From: an uncultured Collinsella sp.
Lineage (GTDB): Bacteria > Actinomycetota > Coriobacteriia > Coriobacteriales > Coriobacteriaceae
Assembly (NCBI GenBank): GCA_934630375.1
Contig: CAKTVQ010000005.1
Span: forward strand, 1 to 64,000
Direction of reading: 5' to 3'
DNA length: 64,000 nucleotides
Shown here: piece by piece, positions 8,460 through 16,143 of the stretch
Numbering within the stretch: the first letter of the stretch is position 1
Layout of the letters: every line of letters starts with the position of its first letter
Program-made: the position numbers and the translations under genes
Notes under the pieces: model-generated
Databases searched by the model: none
What the model was told of the DNA's origin: nothing
The model's input: only the letters and a program-made list of their open reading frames with translations

Positions 8460-9242
8460 TTAACGGGCGCAGGGCGTGCCCGCGCCCAGATGATTGATAA
8501 GACTTGCCTGGTAGGCGGCACCAAAGCCGTTGTCGATATTGACGACCGAAACGCCGCTGGCGCAGGAGTTGAGCATGGCGAGCAGCGCGGCTACGCCTCC
8601 AAAATTTGCGCCGTAGCCCACGCTGGTGGGAACGGCGATGACCGGACAGCTCACCAGGCCGCCGACAACGCTCGCCAGGGCGCCCTCCATGCCGGCGATG
8701 GCGATGACCACCTGCGCCTGGGCAAGTTCCTCGGCATGCGCGAGCAGGCGGTGCAGGCCGGCGACACCTACGTCGTAGAGGCGGTCGACCTCGTTGCCAT
8801 AGAATTCGGCCGTCAACGCGGCTTCCTCGGCGACGGGCAAGTCGCTCGTGCCGGCGCAGGCGACGACAATGCGTCCATTGCCGGTGGGGGAGGGCTTGCC
8901 GCCCACGAGGGCGAGCTGTGCGTCCGGGACATATCCCAGGTCGATGCCGTTGCCGAGAAGCTCAGCGGTGCGCGCGGCTTTTTCGGCATCCAGGCGCGTG
9001 ACCAGGATGCGCTCTTGGCCGGCATCGCGCAGTGCTTCGATAATGGCGGCAATCTGATCGGCGGTTTTACCGGCGCCGTAGACAACCTCGCCGGCTCCCT
9101 GGCGCACTCCGCGCGAAAGATCGAGCTGCGCAAAGCCCAAATCGGCGGTCGGAGCCGTCTGGATGCGCGTGAGCGCGTCGGCAGGGGTGACTGATCCGCC
9201 GGCAACATCGCTCAGCAGCTGCTCAAGATCTCGCTTATCCAT
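8460..9242 (-). CDS. larB: Nickel-pincer cofactor biosynthesis protein LarB
   Basis: LarB carboxylates and hydrolyses nicotinic acid adenine dinucleotide, the first step in making the pincer cofactor of LarA. The protein is 260 residues from ATG 9242 (AAGGGA upstream), beginning MDKRDLEQLLSDVAGGSVTP. Typical LarB/PurE-like features are the N-terminal motif GGSVTPADAL, DLSRGVRQGAGEVVYGAGKT, the central VVACAGTSDLPVAEEA, DVGVAGLHRLLA, and IAGMEGALASVVGGLV. It is the first gene of the larB-larC1-tetR unit. LarE, needed for the sulfur-transfer step, is not in this window. Confidence 0.92.
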   Translation of the reverse strand: MDKRDLEQLLSDVAGGSVTPADALTRIQTAPTADLGFAQLDLSRGVRQGAGEVVYGAGKTADQIAAIIEALRDAGQERILVTRLDAEKAARTAELLGNGIDLGYVPDAQLALVGGKPSPTGNGRIVVACAGTSDLPVAEEAALTAEFYGNEVDRLYDVGVAGLHRLLAHAEELAQAQVVIAIAGMEGALASVVGGLVSCPVIAVPTSVGYGANFGGVAALLAMLNSCASGVSVVNIDNGFGAAYQASLINHLGAGTPCAR

Positions 9243-9288
9243 ATATGTTCCCTTCGACGGCGCAAAGTCTAGCACTCAAAGGGTATAT

Positions 9289-9347
9289 TTCCGAACACTA
9301 AGACAAAATTGTTCGGAAACTATAGGACAGACTGATTCAATTGTTAG
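9289..9347 (-). promoter_or_regulatory. larB promoter with 30-bp dyad operator
   Basis: TTCCGAACA (9289-9297) and TGTTCGGAA (9310-9318) form a perfect 9-bp-arm dyad with a 12-bp spacer. On the minus strand it follows a plausible promoter, CTAACA-17 bp-TATAGT with the -10 at 9325-9320, so a bound repressor would block initiation. The TetR protein at the end of the same operon is the likely ligand-responsive binder (inference). Confidence 0.6.
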
Positions 9348-9356
9348 ACGGATCGG

Positions 9357-9992
9357 CTAGTCGCGCAGGATGATGTCCATGGCGAGCATCAGGTTGCGTT
9401 CGTCGATGGCAAACGGGGCGGCCTCGCGCGTCTTGGGCTTGGCACAAAACGCGATGCCCGTGCCCGCGGCCTGAATCATGGGGATGTCGTTGGCGCCGTC
9501 GCCGATCGCGACAGCGTGGGCCATATCGACGCCGCACTCGACTGCCCAGTCCAGCAGCTGGATGAGCTTGGACTCCTTGGTCACGATGTCTGCCGCCAGC
9601 TTGCCGGTGAGCTTGCCGTCCACGACCTCCAGGCGGTTGGCCAGGCAAAAATCGATGCCCGCGGCGGCCACAATCTTATCGGCGACCTCGTGGAAGCCAC
9701 CGCTTACCACGCCGACCTTCCAGCCCTTGCTGTGCGCCGAGCGCACAAGCTCCAGCGCGCCGGGGGTAAACGTCACGCGTTCAAAGGTGCGCTCGAACAC
9801 GCTCTCGTCCAAGCCGGCAAGCAGCCCCACGCGCTCCTCGAGCGCCTGCTTAAAGTCGAGCTCGCCGCGCATGGCGCGCTCGGTGATCTGCGCCACTTGC
9901 TCGCCTACGCCGGCCTCCTCGCCCAACAGGTCGATGACCTCCTGGTTGATGAGCGTGGAGTCGATATCCATAACGATGAGGCGTGCAGTCAT
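9357..9992 (-). CDS. serB: Phosphoserine phosphatase (HAD superfamily)
   Basis: Hydrolyses L-phosphoserine to serine in the last step of serine synthesis. It is 211 residues from ATG 9992, beginning MTARLIVMDIDSTLINQEV. HAD motif I is MDIDST with the nucleophilic Asp, motif II is VGVVSGGF, the motif III lysine lies in the TKESKL region, and motif IV is AIGDGANDIPM. The CAP insertion is of the SerB type, and the N-terminal ACT domain of longer SerB proteins is absent. It is divergent from aspS and lies 114 bases upstream of larB on the same strand. Confidence 0.93.
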   Translation of the reverse strand: MTARLIVMDIDSTLINQEVIDLLGEEAGVGEQVAQITERAMRGELDFKQALEERVGLLAGLDESVFERTFERVTFTPGALELVRSAHSKGWKVGVVSGGFHEVADKIVAAAGIDFCLANRLEVVDGKLTGKLAADIVTKESKLIQLLDWAVECGVDMAHAVAIGDGANDIPMIQAAGTGIAFCAKPKTREAAPFAIDERNLMLAMDIILRD

Positions 9993-10248
9993 GGCGAGCC
10001 TTTCCGAGTGCAGTTGTATTGGGGCACATTGTCGCACGCGGCGCGCCTTGGCGACGGCCACGGCGCGTCAATTGTTTCGTCTCCGTCAAGTCTTTGGGCA
10101 GGAGCTACTTTTCCGCGGCACATCGACACAGGTGCGATAAGATAGAACGCCATGTCTGGCTGCGCGGTTTACGCAGGCTGGGCAAATCTGTACGACGCCG
10201 CCCGGAACGACACGGGGCGGCACAGATCCATAAAGGAGGATCACTGGT

Positions 10249-12036
10249 ATGAGCCAGACCCGTCCCATCGACGAGCATTCCATGCACACCCGTACCTGCG
10301 GCGAGCTTCGCCGCGAGAACGTGGGCGAAGAGGTCACCCTCACCGGTTGGGTGAGCCGTCGCCGCGACCACGGCGGCCTTATCTTCTGCGACCTTCGCGA
10401 CCGCGAGGGCATCACGCAGCTCACCTTCGACCCCGAGCACTCTGACGGCGATGCCTTTAAGATTGCCGAGACCATGCGTCCCGAGTGGCCTATCAAGATT
10501 CACGGCGTCGTGCGCGCTCGTGGTGAGGAGACCACCAACACCAAGCTCGCGACCGGCGAGATTGAGGTCCTCACCGACCATGCCGAGGTGCTCAACACTT
10601 CCGTTACCCCGCCGTTCCAGATCGAGGACGGCATCGAGACCAGCGAGGACACCCGTCTGCGCTATCGCTATCTGGACCTCCGTCGTCCCGAGATGATGGC
10701 CAACCTCAAGCTGCGCTCCGACTTTACCTTTGCCATTCGCGAGGCGCTGCACAACCGTGAGTTCATGGAGGTCGAGACGCCCTCCCTGTTCAAGTCCACG
10801 CCCGAGGGCGCCCGCGACTTCATCGTTCCCAGCCGCATCCAGCCGGGCAACTTCTACGCCCTGCCGCAGTCCCCGCAGCTCCTGAAGCAGCTGCTCATGG
10901 TCGGTGGCGTCGAGCGCTACTACCAGGTTGCCAAGTGCTTCCGCGACGAGGACCTGCGTGCCGACCGCCAGCCCGAGTTCACCCAGGTCGATATCGAGAT
11001 GTCCTTCGTGGACCAGAACGACGTCATGAGCGCGCTCGAAGAGGTCCTGGCCGACGCCTTCGGCCGCATGGGTGTCGAGATGCCCACGCCGCTGCGTCGC
11101 ATGGACTATTGGGAGGCCATGGACACCTATGGCTCCGACAAGCCCGATACCCGCTATGGTATGCACCTGGTCGACCTGACCGACATCTTTGCCAACTCCA
11201 AGTTCAAGGTCTTTGCGACTGCCGCAAACGAGGAGGGCTCTGTCGTCAAGGCCATCAACGCCAAGGGCGCCGGTGCCTGGGCCCGTGCCAAGATCGATAA
11301 GCTCGCCGGCGTGGCTTCCACGTTTGGCGCCAAGGGTCTGGCCTGGATCGCCTTCCGCGAGGACGGCTCCATCAACAGCCCCATCGTCAAGTTCTTCTCG
11401 GACGAGGAGATGGCTGCTCTGCGCGAGCGCATGGACGTCGAGCCCGGCGACCTTGTGATGTTCGCCGCCGGCCCGCGCCTGCTCTCCGACGAGATCCTGG
11501 GCGGCATGCGTTCGCACATGGCCAACGCGCTCGAGATTAAGCGCGAGGGTCACGACTTCCTGTGGGTTGTCAACTTCCCGCTGTTCCACTGGGACGAGGA
11601 CCGCAAGGCCTATGCTGCCGAGCACCAGCCCTTCACCCTGCCGACCGAGACCGACATCGCCAAGATCGAGGCCGACCCGCTGGCAGCCGGTTCGTGCACC
11701 TACGACTTTGTCATGGACGGCTTTGAGGCCGGCGGCGGTGGTATGCGTATCCACAACGCCGAGATGCAGATGTCTATGCTCAAGCTTCTGGGCTTTACCG
11801 AGGAGCGCGCCGAGTCGCAGTTCGGCTTCCTCATGGAGGCCCTCAAGTTTGGTGCGCCCCCGATGGGCGGCTTTGCCCTGGGCCTGGACCGCGTGTGCAT
11901 GCTGCTCACCGGCTCCGACTCCATCCGCGACGTCATGGCGTTCCCCAAGACGGCCAGCGGCTCCGACCTCATGTCGGGCGCCCCGAGTGCCGTTTCCGGC
12001 GCCCAGCTCAAGGATGTCAGCCTGCGCCTGATGTAG
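10249..12036 (+). CDS. aspS: Aspartyl-tRNA synthetase
   Basis: Class II synthetase of bacterial type, 595 residues. The N-terminal OB-fold anticodon domain (LTGWVSRRRDHGGLIFCDLRD) is followed by the catalytic core with motif 2 (FRDEDLRADRQPEFTQVD) and motif 3 (GFALGLDRVCMLL). The large bacterial insertion (GAD domain) lies around residues 300-420. A strong AAAGGAGGA precedes the ATG by 8 bases. A clean intrinsic terminator follows, so it is monocistronic. It could also charge tRNA-Asn if the genome relies on GatCAB; that cannot be told here. Confidence 0.97.
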   Translation: MSQTRPIDEHSMHTRTCGELRRENVGEEVTLTGWVSRRRDHGGLIFCDLRDREGITQLTFDPEHSDGDAFKIAETMRPEWPIKIHGVVRARGEETTNTKLATGEIEVLTDHAEVLNTSVTPPFQIEDGIETSEDTRLRYRYLDLRRPEMMANLKLRSDFTFAIREALHNREFMEVETPSLFKSTPEGARDFIVPSRIQPGNFYALPQSPQLLKQLLMVGGVERYYQVAKCFRDEDLRADRQPEFTQVDIEMSFVDQNDVMSALEEVLADAFGRMGVEMPTPLRRMDYWEAMDTYGSDKPDTRYGMHLVDLTDIFANSKFKVFATAANEEGSVVKAINAKGAGAWARAKIDKLAGVASTFGAKGLAWIAFREDGSINSPIVKFFSDEEMAALRERMDVEPGDLVMFAAGPRLLSDEILGGMRSHMANALEIKREGHDFLWVVNFPLFHWDEDRKAYAAEHQPFTLPTETDIAKIEADPLAAGSCTYDFVMDGFEAGGGGMRIHNAEMQMSMLKLLGFTEERAESQFGFLMEALKFGAPPMGGFALGLDRVCMLLTGSDSIRDVMAFPKTASGSDLMSGAPSAVSGAQLKDVSLRLM

Positions 12037-12060
12037 GCGAACGGCTTACATATTGCTCGC

Positions 12061-12096
12061 AACGAGGGAAGGACGCGCGCCTTCCCTCGTTTTTTG
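12061..12096 (+). terminator. Intrinsic terminator after aspS
   Basis: ACGAGGGAAGG pairs with CCTTCCCTCGT around a 7-base loop, followed by six T residues. Confidence 0.93.
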
Positions 12097-12181
12097 TGGG
12101 ACGGGGGTGCGCCGGTAACGTACAATAACTACCACGTGGCTGGGTTTTGCCGGCCGAATGTGCGACGTCGTGGGAGGGGAC

Positions 12182-12430
12182 ATGGTCGAGTTTACAAAGA
12201 CGATTAAAGATCCGTTGGGATTGCATGCCCGCCCGGTTGCGCTGCTCTATGACATTATTGCCAAGCATCGTAGCAACGTATCGGTCAGCATCGGCGATCG
12301 CCATACCGACGGCCGCGATGTGATGGGGCTCATGGCTCTCTACGGCGAATGTGGCGAAGACATCGTGTTCCGCGTTTCGGGCGTGGATGAGGCCTCCTGC
12401 GTCACGTCGATCAGAAACCTCTCGCTCTAA
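12182..12430 (+). CDS. HPr-like phosphocarrier protein with Asp at position 46
   Basis: An 82-residue HPr-family protein. The active-site segment PLGLHARPV places the phosphorylatable histidine at residue 15, so phosphate relay from EI to PTS EIIA proteins is possible. At the position of the regulatory Ser46 (normally KSIMGVMSL) this protein reads GRDVMGLMAL, with Asp46. It therefore cannot be controlled by HPr kinase at that site and resembles a permanent phosphomimic. No other PTS gene is nearby. The start ATG 12182 has GGGAGGGGA just upstream. It could be the general HPr or a dedicated regulator. Confidence 0.88.
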   Translation: MVEFTKTIKDPLGLHARPVALLYDIIAKHRSNVSVSIGDRHTDGRDVMGLMALYGECGEDIVFRVSGVDEASCVTSIRNLSL

Positions 12431-12433
12431 CCT

Positions 12434-12467
12434 CAACAATGTGACAAGGGGACAGGCCCCTTTGTTG
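12434..12467 (+). repeat. Small GGGGACAGGCCCC palindrome
   Basis: CAAGGGG-ACAGG-CCCCTTTG inside wider complementary flanks (CAACAA...TTGTTG). The core GGGGACAGGCACCTTTGTGG recurs at 49580-49606, so this is a dispersed intergenic motif. Confidence 0.5.
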
Positions 12468-12484
12468 AATAAATTGGTATGACA

Positions 12485-12525
12485 AGGCACCGCAAAGAGA
12501 TGGTCTTTGCGGCGCCTCTTTTGTT
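12485..12525 (+). terminator. Intrinsic terminator after the HPr-like gene
   Basis: AGGCACCGCAAAGA pairs with TCTTTGCGGCGCCT around GATGG, followed by CTTTTGTTT. Confidence 0.9.
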
Positions 12526-12569
12526 TCGTATAGGAAACTTTTTCGAAAACTGAATGGGGACCCTTCCAA

Positions 12570-12623
12570 AAAAGTTAACCACGTGCTAGTTTACTATAGC
12601 GAACATAGACGTGGTTAACTTTT
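12570..12623 (+). promoter_or_regulatory. Perfect 15-bp-arm dyad upstream of feoA
   Basis: AAAAGTTAACCACGT (12570-12584) and ACGTGGTTAACTTTT (12609-12623) are exact reverse complements around a 24-bp A/T-rich spacer that contains a possible -10 (TACTAT). This is likely the operator/promoter of the feo operon. The binding protein is unknown. Confidence 0.6.
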
Positions 12624-12666
12624 GCTGCGTCGATGTTGAGGACGAACTGACGTTAGGAGCTCACTC

Positions 12667-12909
12667 ATGTCTTGCGGACCGCAGATGCCGGCTATGCCGC
12701 TTTCGATGGTAAAAGCGGGCGAAACCGTGCGCGTGTCTCGCGTAAAGGGCAATGAGGATATGAAGCACCATCTCAAGGACCTCGGCTTTGTCGAGGGCAA
12801 CGAGATCCACGTGGTGAGCTCGAGTGGCGCCAATATCATCGTCACGGTGCTGGGTGCACGCTTTGGTATCGATTCCAAGGTTGCCATGCACATCATGACC
12901 GTCGGTTAG
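12667..12909 (+). CDS. feoA: FeoA-domain ferrous iron transport protein (first copy)
   Basis: An 80-residue SH3-like FeoA protein, thought to assist or regulate FeoB at the membrane. The family pattern is visible: PLSMVKAGETVRV, HHLKDLGFVEGNEIHVV, and a C-terminal GARFGIDSKVAMHIMT. An N-terminal CGP segment (MSCGPQMP) is extra. It is the first of two feoA genes, 40 bases ahead of the second, in the operon feoA-feoA-feoB-Cys-rich protein. Confidence 0.9.
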   Translation: MSCGPQMPAMPLSMVKAGETVRVSRVKGNEDMKHHLKDLGFVEGNEIHVVSSSGANIIVTVLGARFGIDSKVAMHIMTVG

Positions 12910-12949
12910 TTCGCAGCATTTCGCAAAAAGCTGAAAGGGGGACAAGTAC

Positions 12950-13171
12950 ATGAAGACGTTGGGTGACGTCAAGGTGGGCGAGAGCTCTACCATCGTCAAG
13001 CTTCACGGTGAGGGTGCACTGCGCCGTCACCTTATGGACCTGGGGCTCATCAAGGGCACGTCGTTTAAGGTCGTAAAGGTCGCACCGCTCGGAGATCCGG
13101 TCGAGATCAACGTGCGCGGCTACGAGCTTTCCATCCGCAAGGAGGAGGCTGCCGTCGTCGAGGTCCAGTAA
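12950..13171 (+). CDS. feoA: FeoA-domain ferrous iron transport protein (second copy)
   Basis: A 73-residue FeoA-like protein with the typical LGDVKVGESSTIVKL start, the LRRHLMDLGLIKGTSFKVV core, and YELSIRKEEAAVVEV end. It is more canonical than the first copy. AAAGGGGGACA precedes the ATG. Tandem FeoA proteins are common in anaerobes. An IdeR/DtxR-like box lies between this gene and feoB. Confidence 0.93.
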   Translation: MKTLGDVKVGESSTIVKLHGEGALRRHLMDLGLIKGTSFKVVKVAPLGDPVEINVRGYELSIRKEEAAVVEVQ

Positions 13172-13202
13172 GGGCCAGCGGCGAGTATTTCTGCAGATAA
13201 AG

Positions 13203-13221
13203 TTAGGTTTTTCTAACTTAA
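13203..13221 (+). promoter_or_regulatory. IdeR/DtxR-like iron box before feoB
   Basis: The 19-mer TTAGGTTTTTCTAACTTAA matches the actinobacterial iron-box consensus TTAGGTTAGGCTAACCTAA at 15 of 19 positions, by hand alignment. It sits 74 bases upstream of feoB, where iron-loaded repressor binding would cut feoB expression. Confidence 0.55.
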
Positions 13222-13294
13222 TGCAGCAACTTTGAAGCACATTATCCAGCTCGCGCGGAGAAAGCAGCGCGGGCACACAAGGAAGAAGGATTGA

Positions 13295-15622
13295 ATGGCG
13301 GATTCTCAGATCCATGTCGCGCTGGCGGGTAACCCCAACTGCGGCAAGACCACGCTTTTCAACCTGATCACCGGCGCCAACGGCTACGTTGGCAACTGGC
13401 CCGGCGTCACGGTTGAGAAAAAGGAAGCCAAGCTCCTAAGCGACAAGAACGTTACCATCACGGACCTCCCTGGCATCTACTCGCTTTCCCCCTATAGCCC
13501 CGAGGAGCAGTGCTCGCGCGATTACCTCATGAGCGGCGAGCCCGATGTCGTCGTCCAGGTGGTCGACGCCACCAACTTGGAGCGCAACCTGTACCTGGCG
13601 CTTCAGGTTATCGAGACCGGCCTGCCCGTGGTCGTCGCCCTCAACATGGCCGACTTGGTCGAGAAGAACGGCGACAAGATCGACACGGACAAGCTCTCCA
13701 AGAAGCTCGGCTGCCCGGTCATGATGATCTCGGCCCTTAAGAACAAGGGCATCAACGAGCTGTTCGAGCAGGTCAAGAAGTCCGCTGCTTCCAAGGGCCA
13801 GGTGCCGGAGCACAAGTTCGATTCCTCCATCGAGGACGTTCTGGACCACATCGAGAACAACCTGCCGGCGAGCGTTCCCGCCAACAAGCGTCGCTACTAC
13901 GCTGTCAAGCTGTTTGAGCGCGACGCGGACGCCTGCAAGCTCATCAACCTCACCAAGGAGAAGGCCGCTCGCGTCGAGCAGCTGGTCGCCCAGTGCGAGC
14001 AGGATTGCGACGACGACGCCGAGTCCATCATCACCGGCGAGCGCTATGGCGTGATTGCCCACATTATCGACGAGTGCATGACCAAGGCTCCTGCCAAGAT
14101 GAGCACCTCCGAGAAGATCGACCGCGTGGTTACCAACCGTATCCTGGGCCTGCCGATCTTTGTGGTCATCATGTTCTGCGTGTACTACATCGCCGTTTCC
14201 ACCCTGGGCGGCACGGTGACCGACTTCACCAACGACCAGCTCTTCGGCACCGACGGCTGGTACGTGCTCGGTCAGGGTCGTGACGCCTATGACGCAGCTG
14301 TTGAGGCTGCGGGCGACAACGCCGACTCGGTCGACCCGGCGCAGTACGGCCCCTATGTCCCGGGTATTACCACCGTGGTGCACGACGCCCTTGTGGCGGG
14401 TGGTACCGAGGACGGCGGCCTGGTTGATTCGCTGGTCTGTGACGGTATCGTCGGCGGCTTAGGCGCCATCTTCGGCTTCGTTCCGCAGATGTTCCTGCTC
14501 TTTGTGATGCTGTCCTTCCTGGAGGACTGCGGCTACATGGCCCGTGTCGCCTTCATCATGGACCGCGTGTTCCGCCGGTTTGGCCTGTCCGGTAAGTCCT
14601 TTATCCCCATGCTCGTGTCCTCGGGCTGCGGCGTCCCCGGCGTCATGGCCACCAAGACCATCGAGAACGAGAAGGACCGCCGCATGACGGTCATGACCAC
14701 CACGTTCATTCCCTGTGGCGCTAAGCTGCCGATCATCGCCCTGCTCATGGGCTCCATCATCGGCGATTCTTCCACCACCGCCGCATGGATCAGCCCGCTC
14801 TTCTACTTCTTGGGCGTCTTTGCCGTCATCGCCTCGGGCCTCATGCTCAAGAAGACCAAGCTCTTCGCCGGTCGCCCGACGCCGTTCGTTATGGAGCTTC
14901 CCGCCTACCACTTCCCGGCGATCCGCTCTTGGGCGCTGCACGTGTGGGAGCGCTGCTGGGCCTTTATCAAGAAGGCCGGCACGGTCATCTTCGCGTCCAC
15001 CGTCGTCGTTTGGTTCCTCTCCAACTTTGGTAGCTACAACGGTTCCTTTGGCTTCCTGCCTGCTATGGACGGCATCCCCGAGGAGTTTATGGACTACTCC
15101 GTGCTCGCCATGCTGGGCAACCTGGTCGCCTGGATCTTCGCCCCGCTCGGCTTTAGCACCTGGCAGGCAACTGCGCTGACTGTCTCTGGCCTTGTTGCTA
15201 AGGAGAACGTCGTCGCCACCGCCGGCTCGCTGCTGTCCGTTGCCGACGCCGCCGAGACCGACCCGAGCCTGTGGACCGCGTTCGCCGGAATGTTCCCCAC
15301 CATGGGCGCTTGCGTTGCCTTTGGTGCCTTCAACCTGCTGTGCGCTCCGTGCTTTGCCGCTATGGGCACTATCCGCAATCAGATGGACTCCGGCAAGTGG
15401 ACCGCGATTGCCATCGGCTACGAGTGCGCCTTCGCTTGGGTCATCGGCCTGTTCATCAACCAGTTCTACAACCTGCTTGTCCTTGGCCAGTTTGGTATCT
15501 GGACGGTTGTGGCCATCGTGCTGCTGGTTGCGATGCTCTTCCAGATCTTCCGTCCCATGCCCAAGCACGCTTGGACCGACGAGGATGAGACCAACACCGC
15601 TTCCGCCGCAGTTTCCGCTTAA
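13295..15622 (+). CDS. feoB: Ferrous iron transport protein B
   Basis: GTP-dependent Fe(II) importer of the inner membrane, 775 residues. The N-terminal G domain has G1 GNPNCGKTT, G3 DLPGIYSLSPYSPEE and G4 NMAD, followed by the helical GDI region. The membrane part begins about residue 285 with NRILGLPIFVVIMF and contains the conserved gate segments EDCGYMARVAF and SGCGVPG. A ~70-residue loop (about 305-375) rich in Asp/Gly separates the first helix from the rest. It lies in the feo operon and is probably iron-repressed through the box at 13203-13221. Confidence 0.97.
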   Translation: MADSQIHVALAGNPNCGKTTLFNLITGANGYVGNWPGVTVEKKEAKLLSDKNVTITDLPGIYSLSPYSPEEQCSRDYLMSGEPDVVVQVVDATNLERNLYLALQVIETGLPVVVALNMADLVEKNGDKIDTDKLSKKLGCPVMMISALKNKGINELFEQVKKSAASKGQVPEHKFDSSIEDVLDHIENNLPASVPANKRRYYAVKLFERDADACKLINLTKEKAARVEQLVAQCEQDCDDDAESIITGERYGVIAHIIDECMTKAPAKMSTSEKIDRVVTNRILGLPIFVVIMFCVYYIAVSTLGGTVTDFTNDQLFGTDGWYVLGQGRDAYDAAVEAAGDNADSVDPAQYGPYVPGITTVVHDALVAGGTEDGGLVDSLVCDGIVGGLGAIFGFVPQMFLLFVMLSFLEDCGYMARVAFIMDRVFRRFGLSGKSFIPMLVSSGCGVPGVMATKTIENEKDRRMTVMTTTFIPCGAKLPIIALLMGSIIGDSSTTAAWISPLFYFLGVFAVIASGLMLKKTKLFAGRPTPFVMELPAYHFPAIRSWALHVWERCWAFIKKAGTVIFASTVVVWFLSNFGSYNGSFGFLPAMDGIPEEFMDYSVLAMLGNLVAWIFAPLGFSTWQATALTVSGLVAKENVVATAGSLLSVADAAETDPSLWTAFAGMFPTMGACVAFGAFNLLCAPCFAAMGTIRNQMDSGKWTAIAIGYECAFAWVIGLFINQFYNLLVLGQFGIWTVVAIVLLVAMLFQIFRPMPKHAWTDEDETNTASAAVSA

Positions 15623-15651
15623 GTCCGAATAAGGATTAGCCCCTTTCCACG

Positions 15652-15684
15652 AGCCCGGGTGTCCCAGCGACACTCGGGCTTTTT
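15652..15684 (+). terminator. Intrinsic terminator after feoB
   Basis: AGCCCGGGTGTC pairs with GACACTCGGGCT around a small loop, followed by TTTT. The Cys-rich gene beyond it would need read-through or its own promoter. Confidence 0.85.
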
Positions 15685-15797
15685 GGTGAGGGAGATGTGG
15701 CGTTTCCGCAGATAAAACCGACCAAAATAAACCTGTCCCTTTTTGGCAGGTGGGGGATGGTGTAAAGTAAGTGGTGGTTAACTAGAGGAGGCTTACT

Positions 15798-15998
15798 ATG
15801 GCACCTATCGATATTGTTGTTCTGGCTGTGATCGGCGTTGCGTTTGTCGCCGTGTGCGTGCGCATCTACCGTAAGGGCACTTGCGCCGACTGCGCCCAGG
15901 GCGGCGTTTGCACGGGGCATTGCTCCAACAAGAAGACCTGCGCGGCGCTTAAAGGCGTGGACAAGATTGCCGAGGATCTTGGTCGCGGCATTCAGTAA
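15798..15998 (+). CDS. FeoB-associated Cys-rich membrane protein
   Basis: A 66-residue protein with one N-terminal membrane helix (IDIVVLAVIGVAFVAVCVRI) followed by a cysteine-rich tail with five Cys (CADCAQGGVCTGHCSNKKTC). This is the FeoB-associated Cys-rich family, placed downstream of feoB in many anaerobes and thought to help ferrous iron transfer. It has a strong AGGAGG site. A terminator lies just before it (15652-15684) and another just after. Confidence 0.85.
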   Translation: MAPIDIVVLAVIGVAFVAVCVRIYRKGTCADCAQGGVCTGHCSNKKTCAALKGVDKIAEDLGRGIQ

Positions 15999-16012
15999 TA
16001 AAACCCAGGCTC

Positions 16013-16048
16013 AAACGCCCCGCGAGCATCCGTTCGCGGGGCGTTTTT
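16013..16048 (+). terminator. Intrinsic terminator after the Cys-rich gene
   Basis: AAACGCCCCGCGA pairs with TCGCGGGGCGTTT, followed by TT. A very strong stem. Confidence 0.93.
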
Positions 16049-16143
16049 CGCATTTGAGGGTAGGTACGGGGAGTAAGCAGGTGATTTTGGGGTATCGTTA
16101 ACCATATTGTCTATAAGCAACTTATCAATACCGGAGTAACTCT

